Shown here: positions 62,890 to 64,000 of the stretch, one piece after another
Numbering within the stretch: the first letter of the stretch is position 1
Layout of the letters: every line of letters begins with the position of its first letter
From: Dromiciops gliroides
Lineage: Eukaryota > Chordata > Mammalia > Microbiotheria > Microbiotheriidae
DNA: 64,000 bases
Reading direction: 5' to 3'
NCBI RefSeq assembly: GCF_019393635.1
Contig: NC_057863.1
Location: 623,790,791 to 623,854,790 of the forward strand
The notes under the pieces: model-generated
Databases searched by the model: none
Told to the model about the DNA's origin: nothing
What the model saw: the letters and a program-made list of their open reading frames with translations, nothing else
Program-made: the position numbers and the translations under genes

Positions 62890-64000
62890 GTAGGATGATG
62901 TTCCACTTAAAGACACTGAAGGCTAGCAAGTCAGTTCAGTCTGCTAGAACCTATTTTCACTGGGAACCTTGGGATTTACCCTGCCGAAGGAGGCACCTAG
63001 ATGATGACTGAGGTCATTAGGACCAGGACCAGCCATGGGGAGCAAAGGAGAGGGAGGAGGGAAAGACCATTCTAAGAGTCTGAGGAGAATTCATAGACGT
63101 AGGGAAGCTTAGGAGGAAAAAGTTATGGGGAAGATGAGTTAAATGTTAGACATTTTGTGTTTGAGGTCAAGACAGGATACAGGAAGAGGGTCTGGGATTA
63201 CAGCAGCATCTTGAACCTGGCCTCCTGCAGAAAGGGCATTTGACAGACAAACAACATGTCTTTGGAATTTCAGTGTTGAATTGTTATATGCCTAATGGAA
63301 GCGTACTGTACATAGCATATGTTATACATGACAGAGCTATAATTTCGTGCACCTTCTTCTTTTTCTGTTTTACTTTCTATGTAGAAGTGTTTACTCAATA
63401 TTTAAGTTCAGAATTTTTTTTTTTTTTGGCCAGGCAGTGAGGGTTAAGTAACTTGCCCAGGGTCACACAGCTAGTAAGCGTCAAGTCTCTGAGTCCAGAT
63501 TTGAACTCAGGTCCTCCTGAATCCAAGGCCGGTGTTTTATACACTGAGCCATCTAGCTGCCCCCTAAGTTCAGAATTTTTTAAAAGAATTTTTTTAAGTA
63601 GTGTTTGAGCAGAATCTTAAAAGAATCTAGAGGTTCTAAGAGGCCAAGGTGAGGAAGAAGAGATGAGGCATCATGAGCAACTACAAATCAGCCAAGATGG
63701 TTGGGCCATAGAGCATGTATGAAGCAGGAGTAGTGTTTAGTAAACCTGAACAACTCAGAAGGGACCAGACTGGCAAGAGATTGAAATGCCAAACAGGAGT
63801 TTATCTTTGATCCCAGAGCCAATAGGGAACTGCTGGAGTTTGAAGTAGGCAGTGGCATGGCCAGACCTTCACTTGAAGAAGACCACTTTGGTCACTGAGT
63901 AGAGAATAGAATGTGGTGGGGAGGGGGTGGAGGTATAGGTGTGTTGGGTCTTGCTGTTCAAACTGCTCTTTCTTAACCTTTTCTTTTTTCTGTATTCCTA
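62890..64000 (+). other. EXOSC10: EXOSC10 intron 14 (5' part)
   Basis: Contains a WSINE1-type SINE (63420-63564) and an L2-like minus-strand remnant (about 63590-63950). The last 35 bases are a strong pyrimidine tract (ttaaccttttcttttttctg tattccta), so the next acceptor probably lies at or just past the edge. Confidence 0.6.
63420..63564 (-). mobile_element. Marsupial SINE with TSD
   Basis: Reverse copy in EXOSC10 intron 14; duplication TAAGTTCAGAATTTTTT at 63403-63419 and 63565-63581. Confidence 0.93.

Noticed and set aside
1..64000. tRNA genes, CRISPR arrays, operons, prophage
   Set aside because: The many tRNA-like boxes are SINE heads. The repeats are dispersed SINEs, not arrays with spacers. 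The gene structure is eukaryotic with GT-AG introns.

Overview
The window is vertebrate nuclear DNA, almost certainly from a marsupial. Two kinds of evidence support this. First, the coding exons read as mammalian MTOR and EXOSC10 with small differences from the human proteins. Second, the introns are filled with a tRNA-derived SINE of the marsupial WSINE1/SINE1_MD type (about 22 copies), SINEs with an RTE-like 3' end (Mar1 type), marsupial-type L1 3' ends and HAL1-like elements. I cannot tell an Australian marsupial from an opossum by eye.

Layout. Positions 1-3995 are an upstream MTOR intron. Positions 3996-31052 carry the last 22 coding exons of MTOR on the + strand (exons 37-58 in the 58-exon human numbering): the end of the FAT domain, the FRB domain, the kinase domain and the FATC tail. 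A 3' UTR of about 0.9 kb follows, with two AATAAA signals (31859 and 31917). An intergenic spacer of about 5.7 kb (roughly 31.9-37.64 kb) is mostly repeats plus one strong CTCF-like motif. A CpG-rich promoter at about 37.64-37.86 kb leads into EXOSC10 on the + strand. Its first 14 coding exons (37861-62889) encode the PMC2NT region, the DEDD-Y exonuclease and the HRDC domain. The gene runs off the right edge. The MTOR-to-EXOSC10 order and orientation match the human locus (both minus on 1p36 there).

All introns use GT-AG. The exon lengths sum to whole codons: 825 residues plus stop for the MTOR part and 586 residues for the EXOSC10 part. Landmark residues fall where the human numbering predicts. 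MTOR is the catalytic subunit of mTORC1/mTORC2, which controls growth and translation. EXOSC10 (Rrp6, PM/Scl-100) is the nuclear exosome 3'-5' exoribonuclease. They are neighbours, not an operon.

I found no new gene system. The points worth a second look are: an MTOR FAT-domain linker about 14 residues shorter than the human one; a nearly complete HAL1-like element with a recognisable 5' end; an LTR-like insertion inside it; SINE clusters with clear target-site duplications, including two SINEs in succession at one target; a strong antisense bias of the SINEs; homopolymer tracts at two MTOR splice sites; and a TCTCGCGAGA/YY1 type EXOSC10 promoter.
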